DNA of 64,000 nt from Amorphophallus konjac (GCA_022559845.1 CM040128.1:175638413-175702412); one strand, 5' to 3'; counted from the first letter of the stretch, positions 44,588 to 57,529 are shown. Program-made: numbers and translations. Notes: generated by a model from the letters alone, not told the origin.

Positions 44588-46867
44588 TGGTGCGGACACC
44601 CGAGCAGTTGAGCGGCGCGACACGCCGAGCCACCGGTACCGCACACGGAGCATGACTCGAGCCACCTCAGCGTCCATCTGGCTCGGAGACAGCCTGGAGA
44701 CTCCGCCTTGAGCCTCCCCATTTTTCATATTTAATTAGACTTTATTTGTGTGTAAGGTGTGTTTATTTTATTTTATACGGTTTGCAATTATGAGTGTACG
44801 AGGGGCTTATTTGTAAAATGGGACCCCTGGGCCCCATGGGACCCCCAGACCCCCTCCCATTGGTCCATATCAGCCTTGTGGGGTTGGTCAACATCCAAGG
44901 TGGACATCTAGAAGCCTTGACTAGTCAATTGTCCACATGGGGGACAAGGGACCAAAATGGTCAACAATTCCAACCAAACCCACCTACCATGTCCCCCCCT
45001 TGGTCAAGGTGCGCCCCCCTCCCCATTTGTTTATTATTTTTGTTGTGTTTTGATCAAACTTCATCCTAGCCATCCATCCCTAACCCCTAGATCCAACGGT
45101 GGAGGATGGATTAGATGGGTGACCTATATATGCTTGTATTTTCCTATTTTCATGAATTAATGCCATTTGAATTGGAAAAAAGCTTGAAGCTCCAGCCTTG
45201 GTGCGCCCCCTTCTCCTCTCCCTCTCCCCCTTGAAGTTGTGAAGGCTTCCTTCTGGTGGTGAGACTCCACCCTATCAGTTCCGGTCGCCGCCGCCGCCGC
45301 CACGAGCCGCCACCACACCACCATCGCCGTCAACGGAGTTCTGCCCGCGCAGTACCACAGGAGCTTCCACGAATTTCCTGTCTCAGCCCCGAGCTCAGAT
45401 ATATCTGGGGATTTTATTGGGTGTTCCAGAGGTGTCGAGGACATCCCACAAATTTTGGTTTGCCATTCAGATCTCTTTTCATATTTTTTGATTTTCGTCC
45501 ACTCTTCCATTTTAGTTCTGCCAGAGTTCTCTCCAGATTCATCCCCGCCCAGAGTTTCATGTCTTAGGTCCACTTTTTGATTTATTTTGGTTCGCACAAT
45601 TTTACTGGAGGTTCCACCCATCCACCCCTTCATCCACAATGTGTCTTAATTTTTGGTTCCTCCATCTCATATTTTCTAAAAATCGTTCTCAGTCCCCGCT
45701 ACAGTTCTGTCCCCCTGTTCCCAGATCCGACCACCAGTCACCCCAAAAATCATAGTAAATCACCACCACCTCTAAATCAAATTCAAAAAATAGTCCTAGT
45801 TCCGTGGTTTGATACCCTACAACTTGGAAGAAGAGCTCAAGAGCTGAATCGGAGGTTTACTAGGCGGTCAACGGAGGTTCTCAGACAAGTACCCTACAGA
45901 ACTGAGATTTCGGTTACTGTACAATAGGGGCTTGTAAATTCATTAAAGTTCTGATCCGACCAGATCCAGCAGATCTCTCTAGGTCTAGATTGAAGCATTT
46001 GAAGAGAGCTTTCCAACGATAGCTCATGCGTCCCGATCCGACGTCGGGATTGATCGCAGCGGCCATTTTCGCCGGAGCGCGCGCCTGAAAACAGCAACTA
46101 AAAATCCGTGGGCAGCAACTTCAAAGCTTGGGAATCGGGACCGATCGACCCCCGATCGGTGTACCCGACCGACCGCCGTCCGTGGAGGCGCGCCACCAGG
46201 GGTCCCCATCATAGTGGGTCCCACTCCCGCAGATCCGGAGGACAGCGCCATCCGTGGGCCCCGCGGGCCCACAGAACCGGCCGTTCGGAAAGCACGAAAA
46301 CGCGGAGTTCGGCACCGCCGGGCGACATCAAGATGCTGCCCGTCAACCCGAGTTGCGTGATTCCCGGGCTCCACATGTGACCTTTTACCTCCCTGCGTGG
46401 AGTGGGTCAAATCTTTGTATTGCTGTGATATTGTTTAACTGGGAGTCCGTGATTCGGCCGGGGTTGTCTTCGCCACGCCGGGTGCGTGGAGGTAATGGTC
46501 CGAACCTCTTGGCGTTCATTTGCTTAGCTAGTATACGGTCTTTTGCCGCTGTCGAGAGTGTAGGTACTAGCCCATGTGTCCATGTCACCGCTGTGAGAGT
46601 GAGAGTGACCCGTCCCGTGACTCGATCCGAGTCCGGAAGTTGAGTCGGACTACCCTTGACCTCCGCCGGTTCCTTAACCGCGCACGGTCCGTGCTTTCCC
46701 TCGCTTGGGACGACGAGTGAGCTTCCACTTCTGTTAGCGACGTTTTGCCACTAGGAGCTCGTAGTGTCGGGCTTAGTGTCTCCCTGGTGTGTGCTGCTGG
46801 TCGCATCTTCATCTAGAGTCCGAGGGTGGCACCTAATAGTGTCGTCTCCCGTGTCCGTCCCGCGTCA
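44588..46867 (+). repeat. 5' LTR of element D
   Basis: Starts TGGTGCGGACACC, ends CGCGTCA. Contains the TATA box at 45124, a (CCG)n-like tract near 45290, and about 32 bp near 45797-45828 that is missing from the 3' copy. Many short frames on both strands here are not genes. Confidence 0.92.
45124..45132 (+). promoter_or_regulatory. TATA box of the D 5' LTR
   Basis: CTATATATG in GACCTATATATGC, conserved at 52784 in the 3' LTR. Transcription would begin near 45155. Confidence 0.65.
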
Positions 46868-46870
46868 GTT

Positions 46871-46887
46871 TGGTATCAGAGCCGTCG
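46871..46887 (+). other. Primer-binding site of element D
   Basis: TGGTATCAGAGCCGTCG, three bases after the LTR end; matches the initiator-Met tRNA complement over its first 13 bases. Confidence 0.87.
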
Positions 46888-47181
46888 AGTCTAGGGTAGT
46901 CGTTGCATAAGTCATGCATCATGGTCTAAGTCGAGTCTACGATCATCCTTATTTTCAAAACAACAAAAAAAGGTGTTTTCAAATTGCATTTCACCCAATA
47001 GCTCGGTATATTAAAAGGTGTTGTCCGAACGTTAGGCTACGCCTATCGGGAGGTCGCACACTTGCGGGAGTGATCTTCGGATCGATTAACTCCGCCCCGT
47101 ACCGGATATTGGTTTAGGTCTAAGTGCATCATTTAGTGTGTGTTTGCATTAGTCGGTGTCTTCTAGGTCGTGTGTCTTTGC

Positions 47182-48711
47182 ATGCCCACCCATCGAGGCA
47201 CCCAGTACTCGCCACCACCACCTATGGCGGAGTCCCGAGCCCGTAGTTCCGATGAGTCTTCCACGGCCGAGATGTTCCGGGCCATCAAGGATAGTTTAGA
47301 TACGTGTATGGATGGCCTTAGTACGCGTATGGATGGCATAGGAACCCGTCTAGAAGGGCGGATGAAAGCCCTCGAGGACCGGGCTGAGCATTCGGATCAG
47401 TCCATTCAGGGCCTAGTTGGGAGAATTGCCATCCTAGAAAGGGGCCCAGTAGCGGCGCAACCCGCGCCGACGAATGGCCAACAGGAGCCGGTTCAGCAGC
47501 CTGTTGTGCCAAGGGCTCAGGCGGAGAATGTTGGGGTTCAACAGGTGCATGTGGTGGATGATTATGCATCTGATAATGATCAAGGGGGTAACGGTCGTCG
47601 TCATCAAAGACGGAATCGTGATGACGACCGCATTCTTAGGGGTGTGCGTGCGGACCCTCCCACTTTTAGCGGGTCCTTGGACCCTAGAGTGTATTTAGAT
47701 TGGGAGGCCAGCATGGACCGGTACTTCGAGTGGTTTGAGATGACGGACCACCAAAGAGTCCGATACGCAAAGATGAAGCTGCAAGGGCAGGCCCAAACTT
47801 ATTGGATCAATGTGGAGAGCCTGCTCAACCAGCGACGTCAACCCCAGATCGGTACTTGGGATGATATGAAAACCAAGTTGAGGGAGAAGTACCTTCCCGC
47901 CTCATATCGCCAACGTCTCATAGACAAGTGGCAAAGCATCTCCCAAGGGAACCGATCCGTGACCGAGTACACCGCCGAGTTCGATGAGTATTACTTGCGG
48001 TGCGGGGTCACGGAAGAGAGCACCATGACGATATCCCACTTTCGGAGAGGTCTGTGGCCCAATTATCAATATGAACTCTTTCGCCGCAACGCGACCACTT
48101 TGGAGCAGGCGTATCAGATTGCTCTCGAATTGGAGCAGTTCAAGGCCGAGTTCGAGTCACCCCACCGGTTGGGCACTTTTCCCCTTCGTAGTGTCGAGCC
48201 TCGTGGCTCTTCTGGCACGTATCCGAGGGCCCCCATGGCTCGACCTCAGGAGCCCGCTCATCCCGAGCCGTTTGCTCCTAGGCCTCGTCCTCCACCCCCG
48301 AGGGACCTTCCTCGTCCCCAGCATCTGACAGCCCCACCCATAGCCCGTCCACCGGCACCCGCACCTCCTGCACGTCCTTTGTTGCCTACGCCTCCTATCC
48401 GTCGGGAGGATAAAGGTAAAGGACCTATGATTGGGGAGCCTAGTGGATCACTACAGCAGTGTTATCGCTGCAATGGGTTTGGCCATTTCGCCAACCAGTG
48501 TCCCACCCGCCCATCTCTTCACATTGGGGACACACAGGCCGAGGATACCACCCCTACGGGCCTCGAGTTAGTCAGCTATGAGGCAGATGAAGAGTTAGCT
48601 GACGAGTACTATGAGATGGGAGGTGAGGCCCAGGATGTCCAGCAGTCGGACCATACCCACGTGGGGGTCGTCAGATGTATCCTCACCCAGCCACAGGCCA
48701 GTGATGACTAG
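47182..48711 (+). CDS. gag: gag of element D
   Basis: ATG at 47182 (MPTHRGTQYSPPPPMAES), preferred over an upstream GTG in the same frame. A short coiled coil (MFRAIKDSLDTCMDGLSTRM ...) precedes the retrotransposon gag domain at about 47640-48150 (DPRVYLDWEASMDRYFEWFE, KLREKYLPASYRQRLI, VTEYTAEFDEYYLRCG). A Pro-rich linker and one knuckle, CYRCNGFGHFANQC, near 48462 follow. It ends at TAG 48709. The same frame continues into pol, so this TAG is either a C-to-T lesion or a real gag terminator. About 509 residues. It would form the particle and package element RNA. Confidence 0.87.
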   Translation: MPTHRGTQYSPPPPMAESRARSSDESSTAEMFRAIKDSLDTCMDGLSTRMDGIGTRLEGRMKALEDRAEHSDQSIQGLVGRIAILERGPVAAQPAPTNGQQEPVQQPVVPRAQAENVGVQQVHVVDDYASDNDQGGNGRRHQRRNRDDDRILRGVRADPPTFSGSLDPRVYLDWEASMDRYFEWFEMTDHQRVRYAKMKLQGQAQTYWINVESLLNQRRQPQIGTWDDMKTKLREKYLPASYRQRLIDKWQSISQGNRSVTEYTAEFDEYYLRCGVTEESTMTISHFRRGLWPNYQYELFRRNATTLEQAYQIALELEQFKAEFESPHRLGTFPLRSVEPRGSSGTYPRAPMARPQEPAHPEPFAPRPRPPPPRDLPRPQHLTAPPIARPPAPAPPARPLLPTPPIRREDKGKGPMIGEPSGSLQQCYRCNGFGHFANQCPTRPSLHIGDTQAEDTTPTGLELVSYEADEELADEYYEMGGEAQDVQQSDHTHVGVVRCILTQPQASDD

Positions 48712-51700
48712 CGTCGGACCACTATCCTTCAGGTATTCTGTAGGCTGGGAAAGCAAATTTGCAAGGTGGTCATCGATAGCGGGAGTTGTATCAATGCAAT
48801 CTCCACGAACGCTGTCGCTCGTCTTGGTCTCACACCCGTAGACCATCCTTGTCCCTATCAGGTATCATGGGTGGATACCACTTCCATTTCGGTCAGGCTG
48901 CAGTGCTTGGTCCCGCTGCAGCTCCACTCCTACCGTGACGAGATCTGGTGTGATGTTCTCCCCATGGAAGTGGGAAGTATCATTCTTGGTAGGCCGTGGT
49001 TATTCGACCGAGATGCCACACTCCATGGTCGGTCGAACACCTGTACCTTCGACCACGATGGCCAGCGGGTCACCCTCCACCCCGTTCGGCCCAGGAGCCC
49101 ATCAGTCAGGGGTCCTACTGGCCCTAGTACTCCAAAGCCTTCCGTACCCGGGCCCAGTACCCCATCCCCAACTCGGACTATGACCGTTACCTCTGGCCCA
49201 GGAGAGCCCTCGACGAGGAGATTGATGATGATTAGCTCCCGGGAAATGGAGCAGGAGCTTAGTCAGGGCAATCCGGTGTTTGCCATTACGGTCCGAGAGG
49301 TGGAGCGGGACTCCGAGGGTGAGCTCCCACCCGAGGTTGTTCCTATTCTGCAGGAGTTTGCTGATATTTTTCCCGATGAGCTTCCCGAGGGACTCCCACC
49401 CATGCGGGATATTCAGCATGCCATCGACCTTGTTCCGAGCTCTTCTTTGCCCAACCTTCCTCATTATCGAATGAGCCCCACGGAGCATGCCGAGCTTAAA
49501 CGGCAGGTCGATGAGCTTGTGCAGAGAGGATCTGTCCGGGACAGCATGAGTCCATGTGCTGTACCTGCATTACTCATCCTGAAGAAGGATGGCACATGGA
49601 GAATGTGTATTGATAGTCGTGCCATCAACAAGATCACCGTGAAGTACAGGTTCCCTATTCCCCGCCTGGATGACATGCTAGACATGATGGCAGGTGCCAC
49701 TATCTTTTCGAAGATCGATCTTAAGAGTGGCTACTATCAGGTGAGGATTAGGCCAGGTGATGAGTGGAAGACCGCATTTAAGACCAAGGACGGTCTATAT
49801 GAGTGGTTGGTCATGCCTTTTGGGTTGACCAATGCCCCTAGCACTTTCATGCGGCTCATGACTCAGGTCCTTCGACCTTTCATTGGAGTCTTTGTAGTGG
49901 TGTATTTTGATGATATCCTTATCTATAGCCGCACCACAGGGGACCACTTAGACCACCTTCGGCAGGTCTGTCTACTTCTTCGGCGAGAGCAGTTATTTGC
50001 GAACCCACAGAAGTGTGCCTTTATGACACCTCAGCTTACCTTCTTGGGTTTCATTGTGTCTAGTACTGGGGTCTCCGCCAATCCGAAGAAGGTCCGGGCC
50101 ATTGTTGAGTGGCCGGAACCCCGTATGGTTCATGATGTCCGCAGCTTTCATGGCCTTGCGACGTTCTACCGTCGCTTCATCCGCGGATTTAGCTCCGTCA
50201 CCGCCCCGATCACGGATTGCATCCGTAAGGGTACATTTGCATGGACGAAGGCCGCATCTGCCGCCTTCAAGGACATCAAGGAGCGCATGACCCAGACACC
50301 TATCCTTCGACTGCCTGATTTCTCGAAGGTGTTTGAGGTCTCTTGTGATGCGTCGGGCGTGGGAATTGGAGGAGTTTTGAGTCAGGAGTCCCACCCGATC
50401 GCATATTTCAGCGAGAAGCTAAATGACGCGAAGCTGCGATATTCCACATATGATAAAGAATTCTACGCAGTTGTTCAGGCTCTTAGGCATTGGAGGCACT
50501 ATCTTTTACATTAGGAGTTTGTCCTATACTCCGACCACGAAGCATTGAGGTACCTCCATTCGCAAAAGAAGCTTAACTCGCGTCATAGTCGTTGGGTCGA
50601 GTATCTCCAACAGTTCACCTTTGTGCTGAAACATAAGGCTGGAGTGGAGAACAAGATGGTTGATGCCTTGAGTCGGCGAGCATGTTTGCTTACCACCATG
50701 AGTGCCGAGGTCATAGGGTTAGAGAAGATGAAGGAGGCCTATGTTGATTGTCTTGACTTCGGTCAGATTTTTACCACCCTCCAGGCCGGACCCTCGAGAG
50801 ACCTTGATGAGTATGTGCTTCAGGAGGGTTACCTCTTTCGAGGTAGCAGGCTATGTGTTCCCCGAACTTCGGTTCGAGATTTCTTAGTGTGGGAATTACA
50901 TGTGGGAGGTCTAGCCGGTCACTTTGGTCGGAACAAGACTATTGAGGCAGTGGAGCATCGATTTTATTGGCCGAGCTTGAAGCGTAATGTTGCTAACATC
51001 GTGGCTCAGTGCCGTACATGTGCTACGGCCAAGATGAAGAAGCAAAGCTCGGGCCTTTATACGCCTCTCCCCGTGCCTGATGCCCCGTGGCAGGATGTTA
51101 GTATGGACTTTGTTTTGGGATTGCCACGTACCTCCAGGAAGCATGATTCGGTCTATGTGGTGGTTGACCGTTTCTCGAAGATGGCCCTCTTTATTCCTTG
51201 CTCGAAGACTTCGGATGCTTCGAGGGTAGCCCGCCTTTTTCTTACGCATGTGGTGTGCAAGTTCGGGTTGCCTCGCACTATAGTGTCTGACCGTGATGTT
51301 AGATTCACTTCCTACTTTTGGAAGACACTTTGGCATATGATGGGTACTCACCTCAAGTTTTCCACTGCAAATCATCCCCAGATAGACGGTCAGACCGAGG
51401 TGGTCAATAGGAGTCTGGGAGATCTTTTGAGGTGTCTAGTTAAGGACCGCATTGGGGATTGGGATCTCATTTTACCTATGGCTGAGTTTGCATACAATGA
51501 TTCGGTGAATAGGTCTACCGGCATGAGTCCATTTGAGATTGTCACAGGTCGTAGGCCTAGGAAACCCGTTGACCTTGTCCCCATGCCTATCCATGCTAGA
51601 GTGTCGGAGTCGGCCGAGTCGTTTGCTAGGCACGTTAGGAGTTTGCATGACGACATCCGTCGTCACATTGAGGCCAGCAATGCATGGTACAAGGAGTTAG

Positions 51701-52341
51701 CCGATGCCCACCGACACCACCGAGAGTTCCACGAGGGCGAATACGTCATGATCAGGGTAAGACCTGAATGGTTTCCCTCTAGAACCGTTAAGAAGTTGCA
51801 AGCTCACGGATCCGGTCCATTCAGAGTGTTGAAACGCGTTGGATCCAATGCGTACGTTGTGGACTTGCCCGAGGAATATGGTATAAGCTCCACCTTCAAT
51901 GTATCGGATCTTGTTGCATATAGGTTCCCAGCGGTGATCCCTAGTGAGCCATTTGAGCCATCTCCTCCCCTTGAGAGCGATCCCACACCTGAGTGTCCAC
52001 TTCCACCTCCAGCCCCTTTTTCACGGCAGCGTGAGCATATAGATCGTATACTGGACGAGCAAGTGACAGTTACTAGGAGTGGATCTTACCCGTGCTACCT
52101 AGTGCGATGGAGAGGACGGCCCGCTACTGAGGACACATGGATCACACATGGCGAGTTGCAGCAGATCGATCCGGACCTTCTGGAGCGATATAGGAGCGAT
52201 GCCGACCCTTACTCGACAGGGTCGAGTTTCTCCCACCCGGGGAGAATTGGAGCGGACACCCGAGCAGTTGAGCGGCGCGACACGCCGAGCCACCGGTACC
52301 GCACACGGAGCACGACTCGAGCCACCTCAGCGTCCATCTAG
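48712..52341 (+). pseudogene. pol: pol of element D: protease, RT, RNase H, integrase, chromodomain
   Basis: In frame with gag. Protease [13 protein letters not shown] near 48763 has DSG where DTG is usual. [33 protein letters not shown] and catalytic YFDD at 49902-49913. RNase [18 protein letters not shown] near 50335; a TAG at 50512 sits between HYLLH and EFVLYSDHEAL. Integrase: zinc HHCC (HVGGLAGHFG ... CRTC) at ~50900-51020, then MDFVLGLPRTS, VSDRDVRFTS and HPQIDGQTEVVNRS (Glu present). A chromodomain at about 52030-52190 (YLVRWRGRPATEDTWI) would direct insertion to marked chromatin. It ends at 52341, about 90 bp inside the 3' LTR. Only the single TAG interrupts it. Confidence 0.88.
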
Positions 52342-54504
52342 CTCGGAGACAGCCTGGAGACTCCGCCTTGAGCCTCCCCATTTTTCATATTTAATTAGAC
52401 TTTATTTGTGTGTAAGGTGTGTTTATTTCATTTTATACGGTTTACAATTATGAGTGTACGAGGGGCTTATTTGTAAAATGGGACCCCTGGGCCCCATGGG
52501 ACCCCCAGGCCCCCTCCCATTGGTCCATATCAGCCTTGTGGGGTTGGTCAACATCCAAGGTGGACATCTAGAAGCCTTGACTAGTCAATTGTCCACATGG
52601 GGGACAAGGGACCAAAATGGTCAACAATTCCAACCAAACCCACCTACCATGTCCCCCCCTTGGTCAAGGTGCGCCCCCCTCCCCATTTGTTTATTATTTT
52701 TGTTGTGTTTTGATCAAACTTCATCCTAGCCATCCATCCCTAACCCCTAGATCCAACGGTGGAGGATGGATTAGATGGGTGACCTATATATGCTTGTATT
52801 TTCCTATTTTCATGAATTAATGCCATTTGAATTGGAAAAAAGCTTGAAGCTCCAGCCTTGGTGCACCCCCTTCTCCTCTCCCTCTCCCCCTTGAAGCTAT
52901 GAAGGCTTCTTTCTGGTGGTGAGACTCCACCCTATCAGTTCCGGTCGCCGCCGCCGCCGCCACGAGCCGCCACCGCACCACCATCGCCGTCAACGGAGTT
53001 CTGCCTGCGCAGTACCATAGGAGCTTCCACGAATTTCCTGTCTCAACCCCGAGCTCATATAGATTTGGGGATTTTATTGGGTGTTCCATAGGTGTTGAGG
53101 ACATCCCAAAAATTTTGGTTTGCCATTCAGATCTCTTTTCATAATTTTTGATTTTCGTCCACTCTTCCATTTCGGTTCTGCCAGAGTTCTGTCCAGATTC
53201 ATCCCCACCCTGAGTTTTATGTCTTAGGTCCACTTTTTGATTTATTTTGGTTCGGACAATTTTACTGGAGGTTCCACCCATCCAACCCTTCATCCACAAT
53301 ATTTCTCGATTTTTGGTTAGTCCATCTCATATTTTCTAAAAATCGTTCTCAGTCCCCGCTACAGTTCTGTCCCCCTGTTCCCAGATCCGACCACCAGTCA
53401 CCCCAAAAATCATAGTAAATCACCACCACCTCTAACTCAAATTCAAAAACTACAACTTGGAAGAAGAGCTCAAGAGCTGAATCGGAGGTTTACTAGGCGG
53501 TCAATGGAGGTTCTCAGACACGTACCCTACAGAACTGAGATTTCGGTTACTGTACAACAGGGGCTTGTAAATTCATTAAAGTTCTGATCTGACCAGATCC
53601 AGCAGATCTCTCTGGGTCTAGATTGAATCATTTGAAGAGAGCTTTCCAACGATAGCTCATGCGTCCCGATCCGACGTCGGGATTGATCGCAGCGGCCATT
53701 TTCGCCGGAGCGCGCGCCTGAAAATAGCAACTAAAAATCCGTGGGCAGCAACTTCAAAGCTTGGGAATCGGGACCGATCGACCCCCGATCGGTGTTCCCG
53801 GCCGACCGCTGTCCGTGGAGGCGCGCCACCAGGGGTCCCCATCATAGTGGGTCCCACCCCCGCAGATCCGGAGGACAGCGCCATCCGTGGGCCTCGCCCG
53901 CGGGCCCGCAGAACCGGCCGTTCGGAAAGCACGAAAACGCAGAGTTCGGCACCGCCGGGTGACATCAAGATGCTGCCCGTCAACCCGAGTTGCGTGATTC
54001 CCGGGCTCCACATGTGACCTTTTACCTCCCTGAGTGGAGTGGGTCAAATCTTTGTATTGCTGTGATATTGTTTAACTGGGAGTCCGTGATTCGGCCGGGG
54101 TTGTCTTCGCCACGCCGGGTGCGTGGAGGTAATGGTCCGAACCTCTTGGCGTTCATTTGCTTAGCTAGTATACGGTCTTTTGCCGCTGCTGAGAGTGTAG
54201 GTACTAGCCCGTGTGTCCATGTCACCGCTGTGAGAGTGAGAGTGACCCGTTCCGTGACTCGATCCGAGTCCGGAAGTTGAGTCGGACTACCCTTGACCTC
54301 CGCCGGTTCCTTAACCGCGCACGGTCCGCGCTTTCCCTCGCTTGGGACGACGAGTGAGCTTCCACTTCTGTTAGCGACGTTTTGCCACTAGAAGCTCGTA
54401 GTGTCAGGCTTAGTGTCTCCCTGGTGTGTGCTGCTGGTCGCGTCTTCATCTAGAGTCCGAGGGTGGCACCTAATAGTGTCGTCTCCCGTGTCCGTCCCGC
54501 ATCA
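52248..54504 (+). repeat. 3' LTR of element D
   Basis: TGGAGCGGACACC start after a short purine-rich GGGGAGAAT; ends CGCATCA, followed by the TGCCC duplication. It differs from the 5' LTR by scattered substitutions, a ~32-bp deletion at about 53450 and a few extra bases near 53893. The end of pol overlaps its first ~94 bp. Confidence 0.92.
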
Positions 54505-55764
54505 TGCCCACTCAGCAAGACCCACAAGGCATTAAACCAATGTCCTACCATCCCTGTATCTAATCCCCTCCGTAGCACTGACATAGGCTACTGCCGCGTC
54601 AGTGCTGAAGGAGCGTTTTCTTCCCGAGTCTACGTCCTGCTGCGATCCTACTGTAGCTTCTGAACCTCATATCACACGTCAAAAGGTAGGTGTTCTCAAA
54701 TCCTTGCCTAACTAGTAGCTAAATAGGTTAACATATGCCTGCTTAGAGTTAGATTAACTCATCTTCCAAGCTATATATATATATATATATTACCTGGCTA
54801 TCCATGATCAAGAAATAATACCATGTTATACATATTTTAATAGCTTGTTACACCTGTCGCATATAATTCTATACATCCTGTTACCATAATCTTTATGAGT
54901 TTAAACTTAGTTTGTTAGTATGATTTCATGAGTTTTGAACATATTTTATCACACTAGATTTTCAGTCTTAATAATCATGTTTTAAACCTTAATATATAGC
55001 CTCTGTTACATAGAATACGTTAATGTTTTAAAACCCGGAGGGTCCCAGCCCTCTTGTAAGTGGAGCCCCTGACCACGGCGCCAATTGTCAAATTGAAGAC
55101 TCCGCGAGGAGTCGTCAATTAATTGAAGACATGTACCATGTCGTCAATTCAATTTTCTAAAATTTCCAGTAATTGATAATTCAACACATTCAAAAATCCA
55201 TAACTATCAAACTAAAGCATGAAATTTATACATGAACATGTTTCTGGAATCCTGATATTTTTCCCTACCTGCACGTACTCTTACTTTCTGATTAGGAGTA
55301 ACTTCACACTGATGAATAGTGCACACGCATCTGTAAATGGCGCCCCTGACTAGGGCGCCAATTACAGAATTAAAGACTCCGCGAGGAGTCGTCAATTAAA
55401 TGAAGACTTGAGCAATGACGTCAATTCTATTTTCTGGAATTTCTAGAAATCAGTAAATCAACGCATTCAAAAATCTATAACTAATAAACTGAACCATGAA
55501 AATTTTTCCAGAATATACTTCTGTGACCCTGAGATTTTTCTCCACCTGACCATGTCTTCGGATTCTGATTCGGAGAAACTTTGGAGAAATGAATAGTTGC
55601 TTGTATCACAGAATGTACCATTCTGATACGAAGCACAACTCACTTGTAAAACAACTCAATTGGTGACCCTACACAGTGTCATCAATTCGAGTTGAACCTG
55701 TACTTAAATTGAAGACACTCCGGAGAGTCTTCAATTAAATGAAGACTGCCCACAGGGTCTTCAA

Positions 55765-55880
55765 TTTGTTATATAGCGGCAGCTAGCAAGTCTTCAATTT
55801 GTTAAATAGCGGCAGCCAGCAAGTCTTCAATTTGTTAAATAGCGGCAGCCAGCAAGTCTTCAATTAATTGAAGACTGCTT
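55765..55880 (+). repeat. Three 33-bp tandem units in the E 5' LTR
   Basis: AAATAGCGGCAGCCAGC + AAGTCTTCAATTTGTT occurs three times (about 55775-55865). The 3' LTR (about 63805-63845) has one. Ends in the palindrome CTTCAATTAATTGAAGAC. Confidence 0.85.
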
Positions 55881-56027
55881 AAAGGGGTGCCAATTCTTTA
55901 TATATATATATTCAAAAGAAAACAAAATAGCCCCTATAATTGGCACCCCAAGCCAGGGCGCCAATTACAGAATTGACGGCAGCCAGGTCATCTTCATTTA
56001 AATGAAGACTTCCTGGGGGCGCCAATT

Positions 56028-56029
<2 letters not shown>

Positions 56030-56095
<66 letters not shown>
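56030..56095. repeat. (TA)n microsatellite in the E 5' LTR
   Basis: About 33 TA repeats; the 3' LTR has a shorter run starting at about 63979 near the window end. Frames that read through it are artefacts. Confidence 0.95.
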
Positions 56096-56097
<2 letters not shown>

Positions 56098-57529
56098 AAA
56101 TTTTGAAAGTTTGGCAAACCCCCAGATGCCAACTCATTGATTACAGCTTCTGATCTTGATCTGTCTCGTGATTTGTGCAAACACAACCCTAATCCATACT
56201 CCTGCGTATTGAGTTCTTGAATTTTCATTCCATGAAAAATCTACTTTGTGTATATCCTACATGGTCAAACCTTGAACCTCTTAAACTACCATTTGGGAGT
56301 GTTGGAGCTATGTGCCATGCAGGGTAAAGTGCTACATCGTGGGAGCCACCTCTTGAGGCCGTACGGCGTAAAGTGCTACACGACGGGAGCCACCTCTTGA
56401 ACCTGTAGGGGCCACCGCTAGAGTCCTCCATAACCAAATGACTAGTTTATCTCGCCTGTAATACTACGTTTCTTAATTCTTGAAATTCCACATTGGCTAT
56501 AAATGAGAGTGGATGTCAAAGGTAATACATGAAATGCTATGCATATAGGGCCCGGTCTGGTCCTGGGAGGAGCACCCGAAGGTACTTGTGCCCATGGAAG
56601 TTTATTGACCACGGTGTTTAGCATTACACCAGAGTACTTGCTTGACTTGAGACACTCCACCCCTACTCTCTCTCTCTCCTTACTTACTTGACTTGCGTGG
56701 CCCGGAACGGGCAATACTTGACTTGTGGCCCGAGAAAGGGTAAAATACTTGCTTGATAATAGCCAATTCTACTGGTACGTACTTGACATCACTTGCTTGA
56801 ATTGAATTTTTACTTGCTCGTACCTGAGATATACTTGTACATGAGTTCCTTCTTGCACTTGAGTTCATACTTATACACGAATCCCTGCTTGCCCGAAGTT
56901 GCATTTACATCTGTAAACTCTAGAAATACTGCTTGTCAAATACTTGAAATCTTGATATACTCTCTTTATACAGCTCTTGATCACTTACTGTTTATCATGC
57001 CTAAATTTACCTGTATACCTGATTTTTTTTCTTATACGTACATCATGCATAGTCATACTGATAATACATGTAACTTGTAAATCACGTAAAGATTGCTCGT
57101 ATTTGATATGTAATTCCTACTGAGTGATTCGCTCATCTAGTTGCTTCCTAACATTTTCAGGTGATTCGGATAGCGACAAGAATGGGGTTGAAACCGAGTG
57201 AAGAGTGCTAGAACGCCAATCACCTATCATTAGCTAGTCGCGTCCTTGAATTTTATTTGAGTCCTACTTTGTATTCCAGTATGTCAGTTTACTTGTCCGA
57301 ACCATGTTAAGGCACTTAGCCTAGTGTTGTCTTGTTAAATTTGGAATTTGTCATGGACTATCTTTAATTCCTTTGGTTATCACTTGGACTATTGGGATTA
57401 TTAGATTTTACTAGTCTTTTGCGCACTCCGTAAATTGTATGGCAAAAATTTTATCGCTCTAATGACACGATCTATATAGACGCGTCACGCATCCGGGTAT
57501 CTTCCGCACTCAGGACGTGACAGTCTTTG

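Larger units (their letters stand above)
44588..54504 (+). mobile_element. Element D: full-length chromovirus, 9917 bp, nearly intact
   Basis: LTRs of 2280 and 2257 bp with TG...CA ends, tRNA-iMet primer-binding site, one gag-pol frame and a C-terminal chromodomain, flanked by the TGCCC duplication. The whole gag-pol frame (47182-52341) has no frameshift and only two in-frame TAG codons. Integrase-chromodomain architecture (DILDEQ-like ILDEQVTVTR ... YLVRWRGRPATEDTWI) marks a chromovirus; the sequence pattern suggests the Galadriel clade, but I cannot exclude Reina or CRM without a tree. It is the best preserved element in the window. Confidence 0.9.
54510..57522 (+). repeat. 5' LTR of element E, second part
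   Basis: Resumes at ACTCAGCAAGACCC right after the D target duplication and ends ...GACGTGACA. It contains repeated stem-forming words: GGCGCCCCTGACTAGGGCGCC-type palindromes (cut to 20 here: GGCGCCCCTGAC + AGGGCGCC), GACTCCGCGAGGAGTC and CTTCAATTAATTGAAG. The last kilobase (about 56500-57522) is homologous to the C LTR; the middle is not. Combined E LTR length is 3731 bp. Confidence 0.88.

Noticed and set aside
45157..46410. Reading frames of 100-160 codons on both strands in the D LTR, including a CCG-rich one
   Set aside because: They fall in LTR DNA and recur in the 3' LTR with altered frames; no domain; low-complexity codons.
55765..55880. CRISPR-like direct repeats
   Set aside because: Tandem 33-bp units without unique spacers, inside a plant LTR; the 3' LTR has one unit.
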